Shown here piece by piece: positions 23,503-36,204 of a DNA stretch of 64,000 nucleotides. The translations under genes were made by a program, and so were the position numbers. The notes beneath the pieces are model-generated. The model was not told the origin of the DNA. It saw only the letters and a list, made by a program, of their open reading frames with translations, and searched no databases. How positions within the stretch are numbered: position 1 is the first letter of the stretch; each line of letters opens with the position of its first letter. The stretch comes from Caenorhabditis remanei (lineage: Eukaryota > Nematoda > Chromadorea > Rhabditida > Rhabditidae): the NCBI RefSeq assembly GCF_010183535.1, contig NC_071333.1, positions 5,702,587 through 5,766,586 of the forward strand, given 5' to 3'.

Positions 23503-25396
23503 AAGTTTTCTGATTTCCTAATGTCACTAGAACTAACTCTATTTAATTAGTATTGAAATGTAAAACTCACCACATTCAAGTCATACCAATTGCTTCCAAA
23601 TCGAGCGACGAGGAAACTTCGGATTGATGAATCATATAGATGGTGGGTAAGATTGGTAGAACAAAGGTTAATGCAATGACAATGATCTTTTCATAGTTTT
23701 CGAAGTGAGGACATGTACCACAAAATTTTTGTAGCGCAGAACAGAACTAGTTATATTTTGGACGAATTGTATGATGCTCAGGACAAGTTTACAGAAATCG
23801 TTATAAGTGGTTGCTGAATAAAAACAGAAGACTCTAGATAAGAAATTATATATCTCTGCCTGGCAGTTTCTGGTTTATTTTTTTGTCGTAATATCCTTTC
23901 TTAATGATTGTTATTAGTAAATTGGAAAGGGATGAATGTAAGATGAATGAGCGTATAAAATTATATTTAGGATATTTGGAAAAACTACAAACTGTTTTAA
24001 TGCTACCACTACATTGCATATGCATGTTCCTCAATATTTTCTCAAACCGTACAACCCGTAACGACAGACGTTCAAATTGGACGCGCGTTCACCTTTCTTT
24101 CTTAATGAGGGAGGATGGAGATTAATTGGGAAGCACTGGCAGTCAGCCAAACCAGGAGGATTTAGATCAAGATTATAAACGATGAAGGTAATGAGCGGTC
24201 CCGTATTCCTTTAAAACATATAAATAATACGAGAAAGAACCTAGGTAGAATATAAGATTTCCAAAGAGATTGTGAAAGATTGATTTTAATTTTTACAATC
24301 AATAGTTTTCAAAGTCATCTAGAGTTGCATGTTTTTTCAAGATTATTGCTAGAACATCTCCGCCATTTAGTGTAACTTAACCACTCAGAAATGATATCAC
24401 TTTTTTCTTTTATCAAAACTTTATCAACTTAATGAATGAAAATTTGCAAAACTAGTTTTCGCCAGTTGTCATATGTATCAGATAAACAAAAAACAAAAAG
24501 AAGAAAAATTATGCAAGTGCCAAACTCAGTTCAGCTTTTCTTTTCTTGGTTCCACTTCAAACTTGTTAATAGAAGTACAAGTGAAAAACTTTCCTCTCAC
24601 CAACTATGTTCAATCTGTCGATCTTTAATCAGACCATTAATCATATTATTTGGGCTATGTATGTGTGGAATAACCCTGATCCAAGATGTTCTCAATTAAA
24701 AAACTTCACTAATACCATTATTTCATACATAGCTCTACATTATTTTATACATGAACAGTTCCATTTAATTTCGTGAACGACAGAAATACAGAAAATTGAT
24801 TGGAAGTCAGGTAAGGTCCCTCAGGAGACTCAACCTGATAAGGAAACCGGGTATTAATAATATAGAATAGCATAATAAAATTTTGCATTGGGAAGAAGAG
24901 ACTGAATAGAATAACTATCAACGTCAGAATCGGGTTGTGTAATTTACAAGAAGATACTTTTAATTTAAAAATTCGGAAGAACAGAGTAAATTGAGTAGCT
25001 TGATTAGTTAAAGCATTCCAGATGAGTAGTATAAGCGAGAAATTGGGCGACGGGGAGAGGATGTTAATCTGGCATTGGTGTCAAGGTTCGGAAAATAGAA
25101 GGCACCAACTATGAAGTTATATAAAAGAAGTAGTTGCGCTTTGAGCCTACGGTGGCGCATAGAAAAAAGTTCGAATTTGGAGAGTCAGTAATATTAGTTC
25201 TCAATACAAAAATGAACTGAAGATACCAGGATAAATTCTTTGTTTTTTAACTTTCAGCTTTTTTTTCAGAATTTTACCTTTTTTTGAATATTAAATTTTG
25301 AATTTTATTTTTTGTTTTTGAGTTACGATTTTGAAAATATTTTTTCAGGTAGAGCAACAGAGAAAATGATAATTGTAAAATAACCATTAACGCAAC
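23503..25396. other. Intergenic; no supported gene
   Basis: AT-rich; the longest ORFs (24436-24699 plus, 87 aa) lack codon bias and splice partners. It is the 3' side of the nuclear receptor gene. Confidence 0.35.
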
Positions 25397-26582
25397 TTAA
25401 ACTTTATAGGCAGCTTCTATTCCATCCTTCACAAGTTTCTTGACTTCGACTTTGGATCGATTCAGTTGAAGTAAAACATAGTAGTGGATGACATCCTCGA
25501 AGTGTTTCCCAATGACATGACACAACCCAAGTAGATCTGTGAAACGAGTGGGACCATGTTGCTGATAAGTTAGAAGACAATATTGAAGGAGAGCTGAGCT
25601 ATACATTTGTTGATAGGAAGCCAAAAGAAATTTCCCATTTTCGGAGACATTCGAGATAGCTGAAAAAATCAGTTGATTCTGAAGTTAGGATGAGGTGAAA
25701 CTAACCAGGATTACAGAAGATGAGCACATTGACTAGTAAATACTCTTCATTCGTTATATTCAATTCTCTCAACCTTCCGACAAGTCTACATCTTATTCTG
25801 TTCTCCAAGATGGGAGATATCTTGGGTATGACCCATTCTGTCGTCGGAAGTAAATCAGTGCCATCAGGAAATGATAACGCCTCTCTCTTTGAGTTGAATG
25901 CTCTAGTAGAACTGATGAATGCACCAAGCTTGATGTAGCAGTCTTTCAAGAGATTCTTTTGGTCTTCAGATCTCAGCAAATTGACAAATGCAAACTTCTT
26001 CATATAGTCTACCGTAATAACAGAACTGTGAAATGCCCAACTATTGAAATTCATAAGATGATCTTTCGACTTTTTGATATATTCAATCTTCTCCATTTTC
26101 ATTATTTCATCCATATTAGGATCTTTCTCTGCGACCGCAAGATAATTGAATAAATAATTTTTCCGATCATTGTCCAATTCTTGCAGACTTTGAATAACCA
26201 GACCGAGACACCTCTGCTTGTTTTGCTCTGTGAACAATAGATAAGAAGGAAGTGTCATTTTATTCTGAAGACACTTTTGAAAGCGACAAGACTGGCATTT
26301 GAGATACTCATTTTTTGATTGAAACGGAGGCACTGAAAACACGAAACATGCCAAATGTAATATTATTTACGACTCACAATCAAAACAATTCTCTCCTAAG
26401 TGACATTTTTTGAGAGGTTTGGTTCGGGTAATGACACGCCGGAAAAACACCTTGCAAGCGTTACAAGATAACACCTGTAACAAGAAAACTCAAAAAATGT
26501 CTGATGCCGTTAAACTCACGCTATAGTTGAAGTCATTGGTAGTTCTTCCACAGATAGAACAGTTTTGAGTAGGAGACATCAT
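25397..26582 (-). CDS. Nuclear hormone receptor (nematode SupNR type)
   Basis: Exons are 26582-26520, 26474-26378, 26332-25706 and 25659-25397 (349 aa, phases close). The DNA-binding domain starts at once: first zinc finger C8-x2-C11 ... C25-x2-C28 with the knuckle CNACKVFFRR, second finger C45-x5-C51 ... C66-x2-C69 (KCQSCRFQKC). These are the eight cysteines of the family. Residues 90-349 form a helical ligand-binding domain (DYMKKFAFVNLL; QYCLLTYQQHGP; final helix EVKKLVKDGIEAAY). The protein has no AF-2-like acidic tail, as in many nematode HNF4-derived receptors. It is a sequence-specific nuclear transcription factor; ligand and targets are unknown. The protein starts MMSPTQNC, so either Met could be used. 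Confidence 0.92.
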
Positions 26583-28544
26583 TGTGGAATAGAATAGTCA
26601 AACTAAAAATTCATCAGGAATATCCTATTTATATACTAATGAATAGGTTGTAGTCTACAATCTTCGTCACAAAGATCAAAGGACTGAAAAGAAATACCCT
26701 TTTGTTTTTGAGTACGAGAATATGCTCATGAATCAGAAAAACAGAGATCATATATAACCTGCCTTGCTTCTCCGTTTCAATTCACTTATCTTTTGATCCT
26801 TTTTCTGTTCAAATGAGCACAAAACGGAATTATGACCGAGAGAGCACAAAACGTGCCAGACGAAGCAAAAATAGAAACAAGGATTAAAGCTCGTCGGTCA
26901 GAAGGAGACGTTGGTGTATGAAATTTTTTTTTTGCTTTTTTGGTTTAACTACAATGTCGTTGGATAGAAACTTGCGAAGATGTTTGAAAAAGAAATGAGT
27001 AAGATACGTATCAATAAAGAAACAAATCTCACTTAACTTCACAAAGAATTAATCATTTTTCAGGAAAAAAGAGTAAACCTAATAATCAGAACCAAACATT
27101 ATGAATGGAAAAAAAACTTGCATTTCTTGGAATCCCAATGAACCTGATTGTTTTTTCATTGGAGCAATTTCAGCTGTTATTTTTTATGTCTATTAAAACA
27201 AAACATCTTTAACCTTTTCAGCGAGTTCAAATCGCAATACATGGAATAGCAGACTAGTAAGAGAAAAAATATGGAATCAGAAATCTCAATGAAAAACTTC
27301 GCTCAGAATTCATCAAGTTTTCTTCTCACGCACTTCGAATCCAAAGAGCAATTAAGCGTAACAAATATAAATAAAAAAGAGTACATAAAAGAAAAGATGT
27401 ACTAACGGAATTATGATGAGTGGAAGTTTATTACTGTCCGCGAAAAATTTGGTTGCACATGACTCAATAACATCATGCTCATCAAGTAACCAGGTTTATG
27501 GATATGAGCTTGTGGTCTTGACTTCTAATCTTTATATACCGAAAATTTCTGACTGGTTTTTGAACTGAATAATTTGTTTGGTAAAGGACAAGCTTTTTAT
27601 ACGACAACCACGATAAGAAATGTTAACGGGAAAAACATGATAAGTGGGATATAATTGTGTAATAAATGCAGGAGTTCAAAATGAAAAATTCAGATAACTT
27701 CAATGTTGATATGTTGGCGCGGAATAATAATTTTACTGGGAAGCGTATAATAGGAATTGAATTCCACCAATTGTGAGTTCCGTTGGTGATATATTGAGCA
27801 AAGCGTTTGTATTTTTTATATTGCATCTAATATAATATTGATGTCTTCACGGTGATTTCTGTATAGGAAAATGAGTATAAAAACTATTTTCACAGAAAAG
27901 TTCCTTGCTGATAATAGTTTTATAGATAAATAGTGTGTCGCACATGAAGCGTTAATTTTTCGAAGATTCAATTCCGCATACTTCTAAATATTCAAAAGAC
28001 GATGAGTTCCATACTATTTTTTTAGATCATCGATATATAATTGACTTTTGAATTGATTCGAATCTGTGAAATTGAACTTTTAAAATATCATTGATAAAAA
28101 AAGAAAAATTCTTTTTAAAGTATATGTTTGTTTGATGATCCGCTATAACACAGATCGGGTAAACTTGTTCCATTATACTAAAATGACTGTTTATCAGAAT
28201 CTGGTCAGACTACAAAAATTGCATACAATTTCATTCTGACCATACGTCAAATCCGCAAAACCCGAATTTCACTTTTTTGACATTTTTTTTTCATGAAAAC
28301 GCAGTCTCTGAAAAAACATTCCAGTATTTTCTATTCCAATCTTTTTTTCAAGCTTGTCATTCAACTTGAGACAACCGATCATTAACTGCAGCCATCATGG
28401 CTACCTATGAATTAGATGTGTGCTGCTAGTATGAGCTCACAATCTTGACAGCTTCAGTTGTTTGTTTTCTCATGTTGAATTTGTTCAACAAATAAAGTTG
28501 GTCAAAAAATATTAGGATGTTTTCAAACTACTTGAGAAAGAATA
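26583..28544. other. Intergenic between divergent genes
   Basis: Promoter region shared by the receptor gene (minus) and the 28545 gene (plus). One 24-codon plus ORF at 26813-26887 encodes a strongly basic peptide (starts MSTKRNYDRES); no other support. The rest is AT-rich without ORFs. Confidence 0.35.
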
Positions 28545-30159
28545 ATGTCCACTAGTCTTGATATCAGTTTCTCGGGTAAACCGTTTGCACCGATAAATGT
28601 GCCGGGCTTGAAGTTTGATATGATACCAAATACATTGTAAGTTTTTATTTCATTTTCCCGAAATTCAATAGAATTCAATAATTCAGATTAACAAAATCTC
28701 CAAATAAGTGGTTGAGTCCAAATGAGATAAAATCTTTGGAGCGATTGATAAAATTTGGTTATATTTCTAGGTAATTTCGACATAAAATTATTGCAAAAAA
28801 ATGTTTTCTTATTCAGAAATGTTCATCCAAATCTGTTACCTGTATCTTCAAACTCATATGGATCGGCGTTCACTATCAAACTCAAGTAAGTGAAAAGACT
28901 ATTGACCTGAACGTTTTTATTCTGCACTTTCAGGCCGAAACTTCTTCCTTTTTCAGTTGAAAACTTGCTTGCTCTAAATAACAAACAGCTGAAGTATGTT
29001 ATTTATATGTTTACATTAATTAGTTGACCGTTGTCGTTTCAGAACAAAAGAATCTACAACGATTTGTGTCCAGCCAACTACGCAGTCAATTTTCCCGTAA
29101 TACTTAATAATTGTAACCAAACACGTTTTACTCCTTTTTAGAGACTCGCCTTCAATATTGGATAATCTGTATGCCACTTTTTTACCTGGAGAGCCTACGT
29201 CAAGTTCCAGAGAAACTATGTAAGTATAGTTTTGATTTTGCTGTGGGTTTTGATTGGTTGTTTTTGAAGCTTTTGTGATTAAAAAAAATCAATGCATCTT
29301 TTATATTTGTACCCAATTCCAGCAAAATTCCCGCTGCGTTGTTTACTGCATGTCAGGAATCTTTCGAATTCTCTAATTCTCCTCTTTGTGAAGTTATTAA
29401 AATAGAGTGAGTTCTTTTTTGGCTCACAAAATGTATGTATTGCAATTTAGAGATTCTAAACAAAAAGCTGATAACGTTTTGCCTGGACCAATGGATAAGT
29501 TCAAGTGAGTGCACTTCCGGGTATTACACATGAGTCTACTTGTGTTTCTTTTCAGAATCAGCATTCCCACCGATTTGGAAAGAGAGGAGTTCAAAAAAAC
29601 GAAAAAACCTCGTTTCAGAAAAACCTCTGTATCGCTTCTAAAAAAAGTTCTTTTATCAAATTTGTTGAAAAGTCATACAGCAAATCCTAAACGATTAGGG
29701 TGAGGATCTCAAATTAGTCCCTTATGTATTTCAACCGTTTTCAGAATATCAGTTGCGGCGTCGAAAAGAGCACTGACCGGAGCCAAAAGAAAACTCAAGT
29801 TAGTATCTGTAGAGTAGGATTTATCAGCTTTTTTATATTTTCAGAAAAAATAGACATACTTCGTCAAAAAATGGAAAAAAGAAAAGCGACGTGATTGAAC
29901 AGTGAGTAACATCAAAGAATTATCAGTTTCTTTTCTGACATTTCAATTTCACAAAAGTGATTCTGACCTTCAAAAAATTCTTGTTCACACTTTCACCATT
30001 TTAGAACTTGTGCGACTTCTCCTCCAAACAACAGCAGTCAGACAAACGACGTCAGCGAAAAGTAAGTTTAGTCGAGACTCTCACTATTTTTGTGAAAAAA
30101 ACCGATTTCATTGCTCACTAATCATTTTCCACCCGCTCCACAGAAAAGCCCATCTTTGA
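28545..30159 (+). CDS. 300-aa Lys/Ser-rich protein; 13 exons, all 12 introns phase 2
   Basis: Exons: 28545-28636, 28687-28770, 28817-28885, 28934-28993, 29043-29096, 29142-29219, 29323-29406, 29451-29504, 29556-29699, 29745-29798, 29845-29901, 30005-30061 and 30144-30159. Every intron interrupts codon position 2/3, so each internal exon is a multiple of three (84, 69, 60, 54, 78, 84, 54, 144, 54, 57, 57). Splice signals are strong throughout. The N-terminal half is neutral with Pro/Ser/Asn (PFAPINVPGLKFDMIP), the C-terminal third is basic (KKTKKPRFRKTS; SKRALTGAKRKL; SKNGKKKSD) and looks like nuclear localisation or nucleic-acid-binding sequence. No TM segment or domain is recognised. The final exon adds only KKAHL and the stop, and is the least certain. 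Confidence 0.85.
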
Positions 30160-30873
30160 AAAGACCAGAGAGAGCGGGTTAAACTGCGTTTTGATCGTTA
30201 TCGAAAGTTTCAGAATAGTCACAAACGAGATTGACCACATTCTCGCTAACGTGTTTCAAAAATCAGAGTGAGAACCTGTTAGAACTCTTTCTCAGAGAGT
30301 ATTTTCTTGTCGAAGACCACACCCGAAAGTTATAAATCTCGATCCCACTGGCAGAATATCTCCCACTCAATGATCTTGATAACCAGTGCTCTTGTTATTT
30401 CTCTTTTCACTAGGCACATCTTGACATTGTCTCCCGCCATATTATATTTCCCTTTTGGCTTAACACCGTTTCTTGTTCTTATTATCCATGAACCACACCC
30501 CGGTTTTTTTCCCATCCTGCTTCCACTTTATTTGTTGATATCATATCTTCTGTGATTTTCCTTATTCTGGTGTATCATGAGTGGCGTAGCCCTTTTACAG
30601 TTAATAAAACACCAAAATTACAGAACTGAGAGGTCTGATCTTGAATTTATAATTTAAACCTTAAATTTGTCAAGCTATTGTCTTTTAAATGGCATGACGT
30701 ATGACCAACTATACACCAAACTGTTGTCTTCATATTTCATGTCATATTGGAATATCCCCAGTTTTGAGCTTTAGTTTCAGGTTCCCAATCCATTAGTTTC
30801 CGGTTCCGAATCTATTTTTTTAATGCCTGTGCTAAATTTTTTGTCTACCATTTCCTTGCAAAATGTTTTACAA
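30160..30873. other. Intergenic; no supported gene
   Basis: 3' flank of the 13-exon gene. Overlapping ORFs on both strands at 30307-30555 have hydrophobic composition but no start or splice context. Confidence 0.3.
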
Positions 30874-32187
30874 TCAATAAAGTTTTGGTGAGCCACCCCT
30901 TACAGAATTTATGACATCTGGAACATCGATCACAAAAAATTGAGAAGCGGCGAACTTGAAAAAGATAACCCTTCTGAATAAGTCAATTTTGATGCAGGCA
31001 TGAACGTTTATTTTAACAGGGAACTCATTCAAAAAATGGCCAAACATTTCCGTAGTATTGAGAATTTGCGCAGCTTCTTTCATGTCCAGAGATCCAATTC
31101 AACATTTTCTTTGTCCAAGAATTTCATAGTAGTATTCTTTTCTTCAGAGTAAAGACGAGTTCCATTTCGGAAATGACTAGGAGGAGCATTGCGGCCACAT
31201 CCTCTGAAACTGAATAACTTTTGAACAGTTTGTATTTTCTATCACTTACACTTGGAATGAATGTCTCCGCCCCTCTTGTTGATATATTAAGGTTGAAACA
31301 CATCAGCAATGATTGTTGTGTCTTTTAATTCAGGAAACATTTTTATGTTTGATAATAACTTTTCAACAGCTTCTCTTGTGCCATTCCGATTGTAGATCCC
31401 AGAAATAAAGTTTTTTGGGAGATTCCGGATGTCATCATTCACAAATCGAGACAGCAGATCCCTTCATTCTGGTGTTTCACAATTTGTAAACTCCGCATCA
31501 AAATTGAAAGCTCTGAGACTTTTAACTGCAATTTGAAACACGAAGTTACGACCAAGATCTGTTTTCGCTGGTCGATCAAATATTTGGATAAAATGAACAT
31601 CCGGTTCTTTACCGGCTGGTAAGTGGCTAAGCACATCGACAACTTGATCTGAAATTGTGAATTGGTTATGAGGGTTTTGAATTTTCTGGCATTTCACCTT
31701 TCTGGTAGAATTCTCTGTATCCTCGAAATGTAAAACTTATTTGGAAATTTATTGCAATCCATCCAGTATTTGTTGAATTTGATGAGTATCAGCAATTAGT
31801 TGATCAATGATTTCTCTGGAGGGTTTCCAAGTTTTAATGTTGAGAGGACAGACATGGAGAAACATTCTTAAGACCATGTTTGGACAAACAAGCCAAAAAA
31901 ATTCGATTCTCAAGTTATTATTTACGGACTTTGAATAAACGACTCTAGATCTGAAAATATGTCAGTATATCCAAGATAATCCCAAACTCTATTTCTTTTG
32001 AAGTTTATGCGTAAGTATTTGTTTGTTCCATCATCAAAGAAATGTGCATATTTCTCTGTACGTGAAGCGTCGTAAGATCTTCCATAGAAAGTGTTTGCGT
32101 AGAAAACCCCGACGAAAGATTTTTGTCTGCTTCTTTCCCCTCTCTTCTCTTGGGGGTTTGCATCTCTCGGGGTCCTCCGAGGGGCAT
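30874..32187 (-). pseudogene. Decayed multi-exon coding remnant, family unknown
   Basis: On the minus strand a series of short protein-like stretches follow one another with in-frame stops between them: GTNKYLRINFKRNRVWDYL (about 32020), then WLVCPNMVLRMFLHVCPLN and KPSREIIDQLIADTHQ (about 31850). Further on are DQVVDVLSHLPAGKEPDVHF after a TTTCAG site (about 31640), VNDDIRNLPKNFISGIYN after a TGA, and a final block with ILNTTEMFGHFLNEFPVKI. The flow of soluble, leucine-rich sequence suggests one gene of the rapidly evolving F-box/FTH-like or similar type, but I cannot confirm a domain. At least three stops or frameshifts break it. Confidence 0.4.
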
Positions 32188-32239
32188 TTTAATACATGTA
32201 TAATATCTGCACTCTCCTTCCTAGCGTAAGACATCTCGT

Positions 32240-33640
32240 CTTTCTCTCGCGTCTGATGTCCGTAGAACCTACACTATTTCCTAGGAGGCTGTTAGTATCT
32301 CTGCCTGGAGAGACTGCTGACGTCATCACGCACATTTCCCCATTTATTTGTTTGCATTTTTTTCTTTCAGTTTCGTTCGACTTGATTACTTCGATTTTTA
32401 AAGAAAATTTCAATCGAATCAATCGACAAAGTGTTTTTCATAAAATAATTTCAATCGTTGTGCATATATTTACCATCGTGAAGTAACTTGTTTTCCCATT
32501 TTTGATGTGCTTTCAAACAAAAAATCAATTTGCAGGACACAGTTGTGTTTATGTTCAAAAATTATGCCATCGCGAATCAAAACGAAACAAAAATCCTGCT
32601 CAAAAAGTGCAAAACATGTTTTCAATTATCGAAATGGCACAAAAAGCTTATGTTACGTCCGAAAATCGTCATCGATGCATGCGCTGACCAAAAAATTTCT
32701 CAGTTTGAAACTGAAAAAAGATGAGCATATGTTCAACTAAGCATGTAAAAAATATACAATTCATAAATCATTTGTTCTAGATAAAGGGAAACTATACATC
32801 TTCCACTGAAGGCTCCGTACCTAAAGAGTAAAGCAAGAAAGAACTTCGAATGTTTCTGGATGTTTGCGTCTTGGTTTACTAAATATGACGATGCAACTGA
32901 AAGAATAATCTGAAGAAGTGAACGAAAATAACTGATGATGCGAAATCATTTACAAACGCCAAAATTACGATATTTCTGGTAAGAAAAACAATCAAATCAA
33001 CGTGCCTTCAGAATATGGTTCTTCAGGTTGTGCACTAAAGTGAGAAAACTCGAACACAAGCTTGAAAATGAGTGAAGGATTGAATTGCAGCTTTCCTAGA
33101 TGGCACAAGCAGCACTCAATATTGGTTGGACAGATTAATCTGAACGAAAAAGAATGATGTGGACAAAATTTCAATGCTGTGTCAAACATTGAAGACAATG
33201 TAGTGAATTAACTTACGAGAGACATAGCTTAGGTGCAGTCTTCACAAAATCAATGGAAGAGAAGGATAAGATCGTCGGGATAGTGAAAAAAAAACAGTTG
33301 ATGCATGGAAAAGTCTATTAGAAGACCGTATCAGTTTTTATAATGATTAGAGGACCGAAACTTATCTACTGTCGTTACATTCCAATTCTTTTGGAGTGAT
33401 TGGAATTTTGAATGCTGGAAGAGAAACAAGAATGGAAACAAACTGAATATTTCCAAAATTTAGTAACTAGACTCCTATGGAAAGGATGAAACGCTATGAT
33501 ATCAAATTTTCAGGTTCAATACAAGTCGCTGCTGAAGCGACTCAGTTGGTGATTTGGAGCAAATCAAGTCTGCCGCGGAGTGCGCTGCTTTGTTTAAACT
33601 CTGGAAGATATCAAGCTCGGATAGTCAGAAAAACATAAGA
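32240..33640. other. Intergenic; no supported gene
   Basis: Short ORFs on both strands only (for example 32530-32724 plus with several Lys). No splice-paired structure was found. Confidence 0.3.
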
Positions 33641-33660
33641 AATCAATTCAACCGGTCACA

Positions 33661-34029
33661 TTGGTCAAGCTTGCAGCTCTGAATGGCAAACATTTTCAAC
33701 AAAGCCCGCAGATGTGTCAATCTCATGTAGCTGGGTTCAATTCTTATCTGCTCCAACCAAAGAAACGCCTTCAAGTGCTGATCTACCAAAATGCACTGTT
33801 TGTGGGTCCAAATGACTACCAAGCTGCATCTGTTGCTGTTAATCTTGCTGGAACTGCCACGCATTGTCGGGATTCCACTGCCGGAATTTTGTCTCCATAC
33901 TGTCAAACTGCTTCACATCTGTCAAAAGCAAAAACAACAATAACTAGAAGCAAAACGTTATCTGAGGAGCAACTTGAAAGATCCATGTCTACATTTCCGT
34001 TTGACGTTGATGCTCTTTCCCAATTTTGA
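33661..34029 (+). CDS. Hypothetical or decayed coding segment
   Basis: An open frame of about 122 codons ends FDVDALSQF and a stop at 34027-34029. It has no ATG near its start; the first Met is internal (QMCQSHV). In another plus frame a stretch ending LPKCTVCGSK and a stop looks at least as protein-like, and the minus strand is open as well. The base composition is less AT-rich than the surroundings. This may be a remnant of a gene rather than a working exon. No family recognised. Confidence 0.25.
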   Translation: MVKLAALNGKHFQQSPQMCQSHVAGFNSYLLQPKKRLQVLIYQNALFVGPNDYQAASVAVNLAGTATHCRDSTAGILSPYCQTASHLSKAKTTITRSKTLSEEQLERSMSTFPFDVDALSQF

Positions 34030-34030
34030 T

Positions 34031-34874
34031 GTAATTGTTTTCTAATTGCGCAGAATTTTTGAAAATCACCCATGGAAATCAGTTGTAAAGGAAATATATT
34101 TTTTTGGAATGGGCTCTCATGCAGAGAATCAGTTTATCGATATCGGGCTGTTCCGGCTGTAGTCTTTGCAATCCGTATCGTGTGATTGATACTTCTGAGA
34201 GCAACTTTGTTTTTGAGCACTTTTTTTGATTTTGGAATCTTAAAAAATTACACTTTCTAGAGACAAAATTCTCGAACGACGTGAACAAATTGGCCTCTAC
34301 AAAGTTGAAATTAAATTAATTTTTTCAACGTTGTTTCTATTAATCTAAAATGAACTATGAGACATTTACTCACAAAATATAAGAAAATGAGAAAAAGCTA
34401 CGGTCTATCAATCATTTTTTACAACCTCGAAACAATAAAAGATTTTTTTCAGAAATTCCATTGTAAAAATACTTTTTTCAATAATTAAATTGTTTCTGCT
34501 GAGGATTTTGACACAAATCTCATGTTGTTTCGAAGTTGTTCATAACAAATTTTTATGTTTCGTGAAGAAAAATCCATATACTTCATTTGGCTTTCTAGTT
34601 CGACAAGTTTTGATAAGTAGTTACGAGTTTTTAAAACTTTGTTACAAAAAATTCACAATTTGGCAAAAAATCAATTCTCACGAAAACCAGTCACACAGAA
34701 AAAATTTTTGGTAACGTTTTATTTCAGTACATAAGAGAGTGTTTCTGATAAATATTTTCACCCCCTCCAGGGGTATTAATTTGCAATTATTCCATGTTTA
34801 TGTAAATTAATTGGTAAACCAATTACTGAGTGTTGACTTTCAATCTGTAAATTTCAGTTCAATAACAGTATTCA
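34031..34874. other. Intergenic; no supported gene
   Basis: AT-rich, with poly-T and poly-A runs; the ORFs (34079-34288 minus, 34490-34714 plus) show no support. Confidence 0.3.
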
Positions 34875-36204
34875 CTAATTCAACTTTATTACCTGCTCAG
34901 CTTTTTTACAAAACACCATTCTGATGATTTCTTTAGACAAATCCCGGTTCATAAATAAAATACAGTATGGATTGATATACGATAAAATACCATTCAAAAG
35001 TGGATATATTCCACGCATGTAAAAAATACGTTCTGCCTATAAAAATAAATTTTATTCTAGTTAGATTGATATTGTCAGTTGCACAACTCACATTATGTGT
35101 TTGTGAAAAGTAGTTTTGAAAGCAATCGAAAACAAGAATTCCGAAAAATGATAAGAGCAAGACAAAAATTTGAGCAGCAAGAGAAATTTCTCTTCTGGAA
35201 GACGTTGGAAGGTACTTCGAATTTTTTCTAATAAACAACAATAAACCGCCATAAGCTACGATGCATAATATGCAGGTGGAGCCAACAACAATTAGAGACA
35301 TCAATGTATTTCTCTGAACATCTATCAAGGTTAACAACAAAAAAAAATGTGATAAACTGACCTGTATAACAGAATGATCTGCAATTGTCTCCATTTTTTC
35401 TATGCTACCATAATAAAAATCAGTGTTTTTAAGTACCACTAAACTGATTAGCACAGGAAGAATCCAGTAGACAGCCATTATTTTTAGTTTTGAAGCTTTT
35501 TGGATTTTCTGCGAATTCATATAATTGTTGGTTTAGGTTATTAAATAGGTTTTAATAGGTTTTAAAAAGGCTAACTCACTTTTGCTACAGTAGTACTAGT
35601 ATGGACAATAGCAAAATATCTTTGAAAAGATAACAAAATAATGCCGGTACATCTAATATAAAGAGTGAAATAAATATGATTGTAAGCAGCTGTAATCATA
35701 TTTTGAATATTTTGTTATTGAAAAGAAAGTTACCAGCAGCAATATAATATTCCTGGTAGTTGAAGTAAAACTGTCTAATGAAATAGACGAATCGGCCAAG
35801 GTTGAGTGTTATGAACATGGCCATTGAGAGTAGGTCAGCAATACACTGGAATGAAAATATCATGATTTCATTTTCAATAATCTCTTGCATCAAACAAACG
35901 TTATCTTCTTTGACAATTTTTTATTATGATTTTGAGAGATGACCGGACAATGTCAATACATTGATATCGAAATCTTATTTTTTAAATGAACATATGACTG
36001 TGGTACAAATTATTATATGACCAGATCAATTTTGAAAAAGAAACTTACATGCTGCAAAAGCAAAGTATAAAATGTTGTGTTGTAGTTTTTCGAAGTTAAG
36101 CGTAATCGAAGTAGGCATACGAGCACTAAAATATAAATTGGCAATGTTATAACTGATATGACGCAATAGGAAGTAACCGGCCACGTTGGAGGATCTTCAC
36201 TCAT
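34875..36204 (-). CDS. Seven-TM chemoreceptor, Srv/Srg-superfamily type
   Basis: Exons are 36204-36049, 35845-35734, 35689-35580, 35508-35362, 35313-35092 and 35036-34875 (302 aa, phases close). An ATTCAG acceptor lies 2-3 nt before the ATG. Hydrophobic segments: residues 12-35 (TM1), about 53-72 (TM2), a segment with LLSFQRYFAIVHT (TM3 end, DRY-like position), MAVYWIL...SLVVL, a TM5 starting SLIVVGSTCILCIV, a TM6 (IFVLLLSFFGILVF) and a TM7 with SYINPYCILFMNRDLSKEI. The QRY and INPY...NRDL motifs are typical of nematode serpentine receptors of the Srg superfamily (srv-like). It would act in the plasma membrane of chemosensory neurons by family analogy; the ligand is unknown. Confidence 0.85.
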
